Shown here piece after piece: positions 1-9,000 of a stretch of DNA of 64,000 nucleotides. Within the stretch, counting starts at the first letter, position 1. Each line of letters begins with the position of its first letter. The notes beneath the pieces are model-generated. The model ran no database searches and was not told where the DNA came from. It worked only from the letters and a program-made list of their open reading frames with translations. Where the stretch lies: NCBI GenBank assembly GCA_021298015.1, contig JAJTGY010000011.1, forward strand, positions 1-64,000, given 5' to 3'. The DNA is from Flammeovirgaceae bacterium (lineage in GTDB: Bacteria > Bacteroidota > Bacteroidia > Cytophagales > Cyclobacteriaceae). The position numbers were made by a program, and so were the translations under genes.

Positions 1-790
1 CGCGCCACACATACTGCATGCCTTCAAAGAGCAGCGGCTCGGCCGGCCCGTACACCAGTTGGGGGAAGTCGGTTACGGCCCGGTAAATGGGTGGGGTGGT
101 GAGCACCACATCGTTGGGGTTGCGGCCGGGTGGCCGGGTTTCGTAGAGGCTGAACTCATATTGTGTTTCGGCAGCGGAGTTGGGCGAAGCCGTGTTGCGG
201 GGCATCCAGGAGAATACAATCTGGTAGGGGTTGCGTGTGGGCAGGCGTGTGCCACAAGGCGGGAAGTTGATGAGCGGGGGTTCGTTCTTGGCCAGGTAAT
301 AAAAGCTGCTGCCCTCGTTGCTCACCTGCACATCCTGCCTTCGGTAGTCAAAGGCGGTGAAGATGATGCGGTAGCTGCCTTCGGGCAGGGCTCGGGTGCG
401 CTCGTATTGCTCGCGGCTGTAGCCTACAAAGTCGATGTTGCGGCTGTCCAGGTAGCCGGCCAGATCGGGCCCGGAGATGATGGTGGGTATGCCGGGCTCG
501 AGGTTGAGGGGAGGGGGGTTAAAGGCGCGCGAGGTGCGCATGATGATTTTGCCGTTGAGTTCCAGGCTCATCACCAGGCGCAGTTGGTAGCTGGGCTGGC
601 TCAGGTCGCGCTGCACGAGAATAACGCGCAGGCGTTCGTTACCGGGACTGGCGTAGTCGCTCAGATACACGCTGTAAGGCGGCACCAGTTGGGGTGTGCA
701 CTGCACAGGAAAGAGCTGGGCGTGGGCGGCAGGCCTGGGTACCAGCAGTGCGCTTAAAAAAATCGCGGTAAAAAAAGCGCAAACTTTCAT
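1..790 (-). CDS. TANFOR-like secreted protein with Fn3-like region, partial
   Basis: An open frame without stops runs from an ATG at 790 to the left edge (263 residues visible), so the C-terminus lies outside the window. The first 25 residues form a signal peptide ending in AHAQ. The mature part starts with LFPVQCTPQL and PPYSVYLSDY, then a beta-rich stretch (RLRVILVQRD, YQLRLVMSLE) that matches my memory of the TANFOR domain of Bacteroidota surface proteins. A later part (PPLINFPPCG, YQIVFSWMPR) looks like a fibronectin-type module. The ATG lies one base after the stop of the SprB-repeat gene (TGAGATG), so the two are almost certainly co-translated. The domain name is from memory; secretion and coupling are seen directly. 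A 232-residue frame on the opposite strand is a shadow. Confidence 0.8.
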   Translation of the reverse strand, partial: MKVCAFFTAIFLSALLVPRPAAHAQLFPVQCTPQLVPPYSVYLSDYASPGNERLRVILVQRDLSQPSYQLRLVMSLELNGKIIMRTSRAFNPPPLNLEPGIPTIISGPDLAGYLDSRNIDFVGYSREQYERTRALPEGSYRIIFTAFDYRRQDVQVSNEGSSFYYLAKNEPPLINFPPCGTRLPTRNPYQIVFSWMPRNTASPNSAAETQYEFSLYETRPPGRNPNDVVLTTPPIYRAVTDFPQLVYGPAEPLLFEGMQYVWR

Positions 791-791
791 C

Positions 792-3700
792 TCACCGGTT
801 TACGATTAAGCGTACTTCTTTTGCTTCGGCTTCGGTAATGGCCCGCACAATGTACAGCCCTGCGGCTGCGTTGGCCAGGCTGCCGGGCAGGGTAACTTCC
901 TGTACATCTTCGAAGTTCTGGGTAAACATCCGAATGCCGGTGGCATCGAACACCACGAGGGACAGATTGCGTTTTTTGTTTAGCTTAACGTACACCGAGA
1001 ATTCGCCCGTGGTGGGATTCGGAGTTACACTGAACTGCTCAATGGGTCGCACGCCCGGCAGGTTGTCGGGTTTGCGGTTGGGGTCGTAGGGCTGCAAACG
1101 GATGGTTTTGGTGGTGACATACGCGCAGTCGCCAAAGAAGCTGGTCAGGCTAATGGTGTACGACCCTTCTTCCAGAAAGCGGATGCGGGGAGCAGCGGGA
1201 TTCGGATCAATGATGATTGCCCGCGGATCGAACTGCCAACTGACGGCATCCGGTTTGGGTATTCCAATCTCGGTAAGTACCAGTGTATCCAGAGCATAAT
1301 TCTTACTGGCCACCAAAAAATTGGGCTCAGGCCGGCTGTTGCGCTGTCCAATGGTAGCGTTGCCGGTGCTGTTGCAGGCGTTGGCATCTTCGATTTTCAA
1401 GTTGTACACACCTGCGGGCAGTGCGCCAAACACATTGCCAGGCTGGTAGGTGGTGCCACTGTTAATGGAGAAGCGGTAAGGTGGTGTACCACCGGTAGCA
1501 TTTAAGGTGAGTGCACCGTTGGCTTGATCGTAGCAAGCGGCCAATGCAGTGGCCGGGCCCAATTGTAATGCAGCAGTCGGTTGATTGACGGTGGCCGTGC
1601 GTTGAATAAAACAACCTGCCTGATCGGTAATGGTTGCCGTGTAGGTTCCCGCCCGAACGGAAGTCAACGTAGAGGTTGTTGCTGACTGGCCTGCCCACGC
1701 ATACGAAAGGGGAGCCATGCCGCCCGATACGGTTAACGAAACGCTTCCATCTTGTCCGCCAAAACACCTGACGTGTTGCACCGTTGACGTAGCAATAATT
1801 TCGGGGTTTAAACTCACAATGCTAACAGCAGCCGTGGCGTTGCACGCGTATTTGTCCAGTGCGGTGATCGTATAGTCACCAACGCCCAGATTGCCGAACT
1901 GATTGCCCGTTTGGGCGGGTGAGCTACCCAATTGAAATTGATAGGGCGCAATGCCACCTGAAGTAGACACGGTGATGCGGCCGGTGAGGTCGTTGAAGCA
2001 GCGAACATCTTCTTTGACAGCCGATAGGGTAAACGGAATCGTTGCCTGTGTGAGCACCACGCTTTTCGAAACGATACAGCCGCGATCATCCCGTACCGAA
2101 AAGGAGCGATTGCCCGCCTGAAGCCGATCAATTACCGGAGCCGATTGAAACGGCCCCCCGTCAACCGCGAAGGTATAACCGGAGTAGGTGTTGCCATTGC
2201 CACCAGTTGGCAGCAGATTGGCAAAGCCATTGTCTCCGCCAAAGCACGAGATGTTAAAACCATCGTAGTCGGAAAGGGTAAACGAGAAATCAAGTGCGGC
2301 CGGAGGTGCGGTGATATTGACTGGATTTGGATGGGTAGCGATACAATCGTTTCCATCGCGTACCCTCACGTTGTAGGTGTTGGCGTTCAATGGCGTAGAA
2401 GACGTAAAGGAGCTGAATGGATTACCCCCCGTAGCATATTCGAATAGGTATGCCCCCGCGCCACCCGTGGCAGTAAGGGCAATAGAACCCGTTTCGCCAA
2501 AGCACACGATGTCTTGCCGGGTAACGTTGGTAATGAGGAGTTCATCCGGCTGTGTAAGCAATAAGTCGGTAGTTTCCTGCCGGCACCCTTCGTTATCGAT
2601 AATAGCAATACGATAACTACCGGCACTGAGGTTAGCCACGGGGTTGGTTACCGTGTTGCCGGCCAGTTCATACTGATAGGGAGCCGCGCCACCCGATACG
2701 GCCAGCGCAATGGAGCCGGTAGCCGTGTTGAAGCAGCGAACATGGGCAAGGGTTGGCGTAACAGCCAGAGGAGGGTTGAGATTGATGATATCATCCTGAT
2801 AGTTCAACGCGCAGCCGTTGGCATCGGTGATGGCAAACGAATAGTTCCCGGCCATCAGGTTTTGGAAAAGCGGTTGCGGTTGGGGGGGCTGCGTGCCGAG
2901 CTGATAGGTGAACGGTCCGACTCCGCCGGTAACCCCTAACTCTAATCGGCCGGTAGATGCACCAAAGCATTCCACATTTTCTTTCAGCGAAGTGATGGTG
3001 GTGATGGCCGGGGCTTGGGTGAGATCGTTGATGATTTGCGATACCTCGCAGCCACGATCATCGCGAACTTTTACGGGTACAGCCGCAAGGGTGAGCCCGG
3101 TTAACACATTATTGCTGCCGAATGGGCCAGTGCCAACCGCAAACTCATACCCGGAATAACCAGGTCCGTTGCCTCCGGCAGGTAGTAGCGTGACTTCACC
3201 GTTATTGCCACCAAAGCAAGAGATATTGAAACCTCCATTGTAAACTCGTTTTTGTACCGTGAACGTTAGCGCGCTGGGGGGATCCGTAATGACATAATTC
3301 CCAGGGTCTGCAGTAGTGCAATTGTTGGCATCGCGCACACGCGCGCGGTACGAGCCGGCCGTGAGGGGTGTAAGCGCCTGAAAACTGACACCGCCATCAG
3401 CAGAAGTTTCAAAAACGTAGCCGGGCGTACCACCCGAGGCATTGATGGTAATTGACCCTGTTTCGCCAAGGCACCGGATGTCAGAAACCGTGATATTGTT
3501 TATAACCAAAGGCTGGGGTTCCAGAATTTTAACGGATGGTGAGATCAGCTCGCAATTGTTTTTGTCTTTAATTCGAACCCGGTAGGTGCCTGTATCCAGA
3601 TCGGTTAGCCTATTGGTGCCGGATTGAAAGGAGCTGAAGCCAAACCCAAAATCAGCCTCCCAAAAATACCCGTAGGGCTGGCCGGGTTGAAATGGTCTTG

Positions 3701-5879
3701 TTCCGCCCTGAACGGTTGCGTCAATTTTTCCGTCACCGGCACCTGTGCAACTGATATCAAACTTATCCAGGTTGGCGCTCAGCGGGGCTGGCTCCGGCAT
3801 ATGGAACGGGTTCGGAGCTGTGAAAGCATCCGTGCAGCCCGGGCTATTGTTGAACACCACAACCCGATAGTTTCCTTCGCGAAGGTTGACAAAGGCACCG
3901 GTCGGGCTGTTCAGTGTTTGATTATCTGACAGCCGGACTAATTCGTAGCGAAACAGATTTGATCCGCCCGCACCGGTCAATCGTAGTTGCCCATCTGCAC
4001 CTCCCGCGCAACGAACGGAGTCCAGCAGCGCAGCCGTTACGGCAAGCACGGGTGGTGCGGCAATTTGAAATGTACCGGATGAACCGTTGCAGGCTAGTCC
4101 ATTTTCCTCCGTCACAAAGTATTCATAATCGTCTCCGATGGCCAGGTTGTTAGATAAAAAAGATGTACTGGCGGTAGTCACTTGCTGGAGTAGGGCTCCA
4201 CCCTTCAAAATTCGAAAGTGGAAGTTGGTAGTTGACGAAACATCATAGGGGCCCGTGGTTTCGGTGATGGACACAGCAACTTGTCCGTTGCCGGGCGTAA
4301 CGCAAGTAGCCGGGCTAATGACAGTACTTTGCACATTTACTTTAGCCGGTTGTTTCACTTCGATCGGTTGAGTTAGCAATTGCAGGCATTGATCTTTCAC
4401 GGTTGCTTCATAACTACCCGCACTTAATCCGGGGAAGAGACCGGTTTGATTGGGTGGCTGCCCGGAAAGAGTGAAATCAAATGGTCCTTTACCCCCCGAG
4501 TACTGGATTTGCAGTTGACCGGTTGCTTGTTGGTGGCAGGTCAAATTCGTGATCGCGGGAGCCTCAAGCGTGAGGGCGGGTAATTCATCAACGGTAACGT
4601 TGTAAAGGGAAGAGCAAACGCCAACATCACCGCCTTCATTGGCCAACCATAGCGTGAAATCTCCGGCCGGAACATGTAGGATTGAGAAGTTCACCCCGGA
4701 GGTTGACCCTGAAACTGTGCCGCTGAAACAGGGATTACTCGGATCGAGAGGATCGCACGGATTATTGTTGTTGTGACCAGGTCGAAGATTGTACCTGTAC
4801 GAACCCAAGCCCACTACTCCAGCCACCTGTATGATCCCGTTATTTTTTCCTGTAACTCGATTACATGATTCGAAGGGAGTGATTGCACCGGTGACCAGAG
4901 GTGCGGGTGGATCCAGGAACTGGGCGTTGGAGAAGGTTGGTCCGCTTGACGAATTGTTGGCAGTTGCCCAAACCGAGAAAAAGATAGTGCCTTTTTGCGT
5001 CATGTTTTGAAATCCTGGAAGCGATCTTAACACAACGGTTTGAGAACCATTGTCGACTGCGGCATTGGTTGACGGAAGAGAACCGGAGAATACCTCAGGA
5101 ACCTCACCTGGAATAGTTGGCGGCTCAAAGCAGCAGCCCGGTAATTCCTGAGGAAATATAGGGTCCTGAACACATTGAAATTGGTCACCGCAATAATCCG
5201 GGTTTGGAATTTCACCAGGTATCATTCGGCCGGTAAAAATCCGGTAGCTCCAGGCGAAGTTGACCTGATCGAGGAAACCGGTAGCAACGGAAGTGTGGAG
5301 TGTGAGGTCTCCATTGCCGCAGGGCAGGGTATTGGGCACGTTTTGTGAAATACCGATCGGTGCCGGATCCGGCATGGTGTAGGTAACCGACAGCCGAACC
5401 CGGTACCGTCCGCCACAATACCAGATTTCAATCATGTTCGAACTGTTATTGCCCGGAGGAAACTGGCCAAGACTGAACGAGCTGCCGCCAATAGCTGGAT
5501 TGAAGCCGACCGGCTGGATGCCCCCCGGTGCACGGCTGCACAGTTTTCTATCATTACACAATATCTGATTATTACAATTACAAACCTGACCACACCCCGT
5601 TTCTTCCCAAGCCTCTGCCTCCAGTACGAACTCGGATGCAAGTGTTTCAGACCTGTTGGTGATAATAGGATAATTATGAGGCATCCATGCGCCCGGGCTT
5701 CTCAAGCTACCATCGCAACCAGAGATTTGAGTTCCATTTAGCCAAAATTTGAAATTGAAGTTAGACGCATCGGTGCTATAAACCCCAACCACCCGAATGG
5801 TGGCCCTAACCGACTGACTTTGCGCCTGAGCCGCCACCCACCAAATCACAGAAAAAATAGTTAACGCTATGGTTTTCAT
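792..5879 (-). CDS. SprB-repeat secreted protein with T9SS type A sorting domain
   Basis: This is a 1695-residue secreted, probably surface-attached protein. I start it at the internal ATG 5879, which opens a clear signal peptide (MKTIALTIFSVIWWVAAQAQ) after a GAAGGA ribosome site; the longer frame from 5936 would bury the signal. After a non-repetitive 400-residue N-terminal part come about twelve SprB repeats of the pattern C-F/x-G-x-x-x-G-x-I/L...G-G-x-x-P-Y/F-x-Y/F, each followed by a G-x-Y-x-V-x-V-x-D-x-x-x-C strand. The last 80 residues (SVTPNPTTGEF ... GLYIVRAITE) form a T9SS type A C-terminal signal. SprB repeats occur in gliding adhesins and other surface proteins, so adhesion or surface display is likely but inferred. 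The repeats include a 323-residue duplicated block. The TANFOR-like gene follows after one base. Confidence 0.93.
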   Translation of the reverse strand: MKTIALTIFSVIWWVAAQAQSQSVRATIRVVGVYSTDASNFNFKFWLNGTQISGCDGSLRSPGAWMPHNYPIITNRSETLASEFVLEAEAWEETGCGQVCNCNNQILCNDRKLCSRAPGGIQPVGFNPAIGGSSFSLGQFPPGNNSSNMIEIWYCGGRYRVRLSVTYTMPDPAPIGISQNVPNTLPCGNGDLTLHTSVATGFLDQVNFAWSYRIFTGRMIPGEIPNPDYCGDQFQCVQDPIFPQELPGCCFEPPTIPGEVPEVFSGSLPSTNAAVDNGSQTVVLRSLPGFQNMTQKGTIFFSVWATANNSSSGPTFSNAQFLDPPAPLVTGAITPFESCNRVTGKNNGIIQVAGVVGLGSYRYNLRPGHNNNNPCDPLDPSNPCFSGTVSGSTSGVNFSILHVPAGDFTLWLANEGGDVGVCSSLYNVTVDELPALTLEAPAITNLTCHQQATGQLQIQYSGGKGPFDFTLSGQPPNQTGLFPGLSAGSYEATVKDQCLQLLTQPIEVKQPAKVNVQSTVISPATCVTPGNGQVAVSITETTGPYDVSSTTNFHFRILKGGALLQQVTTASTSFLSNNLAIGDDYEYFVTEENGLACNGSSGTFQIAAPPVLAVTAALLDSVRCAGGADGQLRLTGAGGSNLFRYELVRLSDNQTLNSPTGAFVNLREGNYRVVVFNNSPGCTDAFTAPNPFHMPEPAPLSANLDKFDISCTGAGDGKIDATVQGGTRPFQPGQPYGYFWEADFGFGFSSFQSGTNRLTDLDTGTYRVRIKDKNNCELISPSVKILEPQPLVINNITVSDIRCLGETGSITINASGGTPGYVFETSADGGVSFQALTPLTAGSYRARVRDANNCTTADPGNYVITDPPSALTFTVQKRVYNGGFNISCFGGNNGEVTLLPAGGNGPGYSGYEFAVGTGPFGSNNVLTGLTLAAVPVKVRDDRGCEVSQIINDLTQAPAITTITSLKENVECFGASTGRLELGVTGGVGPFTYQLGTQPPQPQPLFQNLMAGNYSFAITDANGCALNYQDDIINLNPPLAVTPTLAHVRCFNTATGSIALAVSGGAAPYQYELAGNTVTNPVANLSAGSYRIAIIDNEGCRQETTDLLLTQPDELLITNVTRQDIVCFGETGSIALTATGGAGAYLFEYATGGNPFSSFTSSTPLNANTYNVRVRDGNDCIATHPNPVNITAPPAALDFSFTLSDYDGFNISCFGGDNGFANLLPTGGNGNTYSGYTFAVDGGPFQSAPVIDRLQAGNRSFSVRDDRGCIVSKSVVLTQATIPFTLSAVKEDVRCFNDLTGRITVSTSGGIAPYQFQLGSSPAQTGNQFGNLGVGDYTITALDKYACNATAAVSIVSLNPEIIATSTVQHVRCFGGQDGSVSLTVSGGMAPLSYAWAGQSATTSTLTSVRAGTYTATITDQAGCFIQRTATVNQPTAALQLGPATALAACYDQANGALTLNATGGTPPYRFSINSGTTYQPGNVFGALPAGVYNLKIEDANACNSTGNATIGQRNSRPEPNFLVASKNYALDTLVLTEIGIPKPDAVSWQFDPRAIIIDPNPAAPRIRFLEEGSYTISLTSFFGDCAYVTTKTIRLQPYDPNRKPDNLPGVRPIEQFSVTPNPTTGEFSVYVKLNKKRNLSLVVFDATGIRMFTQNFEDVQEVTLPGSLANAAAGLYIVRAITEAEAKEVRLIVNR

Positions 5880-5970
5880 TCCTTCATCACCACCCGATGG
5901 CCAAAATAGTGAAATTACCGACCCGCGAAAGACCAATACCCGAAAATTTATTGAGGTGTAAGAATGAAGT

Positions 5971-6024
5971 AATTTTTTAGGCCTGTTTGTTGATTTTTCT
6001 GCATAGAAAAAAATTTTTTAGGCC
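5971..6024. promoter_or_regulatory. Direct repeat - hairpin - direct repeat between divergent genes
   Basis: The 187-base gap between the two divergent giant secreted genes contains AATTTTTTAGGCC twice in the same orientation, at 5971-5983 and 6012-6024 (41 bases apart, about four helical turns). Between them TTTTTCT (5994-6000) can pair with AGAAAAA (6005-6011) across a GCAT loop. The exact repeats are seen; a regulatory role, for example as a binding site controlling both directions, is inference. Confidence 0.45.
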
Positions 6025-6066
6025 CCTCGTGTTACGCGAGTGTCGAATTCTGATAAATTGAGCACG

Positions 6067-9000
6067 ATGCGATTGATTTGCACATGTTTGCTCGTGAGTG
6101 TGTTTTCTATGGCCCTGGCCCAGGAAGGAACCTACCGTCAACTGACGCCATTTGAAATCCACATCCACTCCCTGTGCAAGGAAATCGTGGAAAGCGGAAA
6201 AACGGTTGACCGGCTTACCGAATCCGATTTTGCTGATCTGCCGTTGGGCATTGCTCGCCAGGTGGGTGGAGGTACCTACGTGGTTGCTATTGATAGTGCG
6301 TATTCAACCGAGCAGGGGTGGTTTCTTAGTGCCTATATGTCGGTTACTTTTCCTGGGTCAACGCAGCCGCTGGCATTTGCAGCCAAAAATATCGGGTTCA
6401 ATGCCGGGGGGCTGTCCACCACTTCGCAGGTGAGGCTACTGCTGGCTTCACCTCTTACGTTTCCGCTGTCCGAACACGTTGATCTTGAGCTGCCAGCCGA
6501 TGGACGAAACTTTGTGGAGTTTGATTGTAACGGGTTTCGGTCAGTAAATCTGAAAGGGAACTTCTTTTTTTCAGAAGCCACGTTTCGACCAGATGAAGAA
6601 CTGGCCAAAGGGGAAACCCGTGTGAAGGCAACCTTTGAAGTAAACACGGGTGACCTCAATAATATTATGGTGGGTGTAAACATCACCCCTTTCCAGATTG
6701 TGGGCTTGGATGACCTTGCCTTTGAAGTAAAAAATGCAACGGTTGACATGAGCGATCTCATTAATCCACCCGGCTTGGTGTTGTCGCCCGAGTATCAGCA
6801 GACCTATGGTCAGGATATCTGGTTGTGGCGGGGATTCTACCTTCAGGAGGTGGCGGTTCGTTTAAGAGGATTTTCACGGCCCCCGCAAAGCCCCCCGTCA
6901 CTTGAAGCACGCAATTTGCTTATTGATGATCTCGGGGTTTCGGGCACGTTTACAGCCGCGAACTTTATGGCCTTGCAACAGGGTTCGGCAGGAGGGTGGC
7001 CAATTTCCATCGATCGCCTCTCGGTTAAGCTCATGTTTAGTCGAGTCGCGGGAGGTTCTTTGAGCGGACTACTTCAGGTGCCATTCCTGGGCGAAAACCC
7101 GGTTGCCTATTCTGCGCAAATGGAACAGGTTGCCGATCAACTTAACTACAAGTTTGCGGTGGCCACCGGTGAAGACGTAGAGTTCAAAACTCCGTTACTC
7201 GCAACGCTTCGAATCAGCAAGGGTTCGCTGATTTCAATTGAGAAAATCAACGGGCAGTTGATTGCCTCAACTTCTCTTCATGGTGTGCTCTCGTTGGGTG
7301 CTGAGGGTGTGTCTGTCAGTGATATTCAGTTTCAGGATCTCCGCTTAACTACCAGACGGCCGTATGTGGAGGGTGGCGTATTTTCCACTCAATCATCGAA
7401 GCAGCCCAAGGCGGCCGGTTTTCCGGTGCGCATCGACAGCATTCGGCTACGCATTTACCAGGGCCAGATTGGACTTGGACTGAGGGTTGCACTTAATTTT
7501 ATGGGGGCTGACGACAAGGGTTTTTCAGCCGAAACATACGTTCAGGTTCTCGCAGCTGTTCGCGAAATTCCCGGCAGCAGTAATCCAGCGGAGGTGACCC
7601 AAATGGAGCCAGCCCGGCAAGAGTGGAAATTTGAAAAAGTCCAGTTCCACGATATCATGCTGGAAGCAAACACAACGGCTTTTACACTGAAAGGCCGGCT
7701 AACTATTTTTCGCAACGACCCTACTTACGGAGATGGCTTCCGAGGGTTGTTGGGCATGACCATAGGTGAAGTTCTGAAAAACCCGATTAATGTAACCGCC
7801 TATTTTGGAAGTACCGATGCTTTTCGCTATTGGCACTTCGATGCCTATGTGGGGCTTGGCAAACCAATACCAGTAGCGGGCCCCATTCAAATCATCGGTT
7901 TAACGGGAGGAGCTTCTTACCGGATGAGGCGAAGCCAGCCGTTTACGCCTGACTTCGCTGTGCTGAACAAAACCAGCGATAAGGCGCCCCCTGCCGATAC
8001 ACGATTTGCGTTTCTCCCGGATGGAAACTCCGGCCTGACGTTTATGGCCGGTGTTACGTTGATTATGTCAACCGATAACGTGTTTAATGCTGATGCTTTG
8101 TTGGAGGTGGCTTTTAACGACCGTGGTGGAATTCGATATGTGAATTTTCGGGGAGCAGGCTATTTCTTTACCGCCACCAAAGAACGCGATCGTTCTGCGG
8201 GAGATAAGGCCACCCCGTCTTCGGTTAGCGCTCCGGTTTTTGCCAGCCTCAATGTCATTTTCGACAATGAGAAAAGCATTTTCCATGCTAACCTGAAGAC
8301 CTATGTTAACCTGGCGGGTGTGATTCGCGGAGTTGGCCCTAATGGGATGGTTGGTGAGGCTGTGATCCATGTCGATCCCCGTGATTGGTATGTATACATC
8401 GGCAGGCCTACTCAGATGTTTGGTATTGATGTGGCCCGGCTGGCGGTAGCGCAAACGTACTTCATGATTGGTACAAAAGTGGAGAACATTCCGCCACCTC
8501 CAGACGAAGTCCGGGAGATTTTTAAAGACATTGACCCTGGCTTGATGCGCAATGAGAGTGCCCTTGCCAGCGGGCGTGGATTTGCACTGGGAGCCCACTT
8601 TCGTGTTGGCGTAAGTAGTTTTGACAGCAACGGCAGGAGTAAGATTCGCCCGTTCTACTTTATAATTGCCGTTCGCGCGGGTACCGATGTTATGCTTCGT
8701 GATTTCGGAAATGCTTACTGTGTTGGCCGATCCGGTAAAATCGGGGTTGATGGTTGGTATGCTTCAGGTCAAGCGTACGTGTTCCTAAAAGGTAAGGTCG
8801 GCATTATTGTCAAAAAGAAGGAGTTTGATATCGTAAGTCTGGGTGCTGCAGCTTTGCTTCAAGCAAAATTACCAAACCCGACATGGCTCAAAGGGCAAAT
8901 CGGTGGCAGTTATCGTATTTTGGGTGGCCTGGTAAAAGGTAAGTTTAACATCAAACTCACGGTAGGCGAAGAGTGTGAGGTGATCAATCCCGGAGGTGAA

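Noticed and set aside
59-757. A 232-residue open frame on the plus strand.
   Set aside because: It is antisense to the TANFOR-like gene, which has a signal peptide, clean frame and coupling to its neighbour. The plus frame has no recognisable signal or motif.
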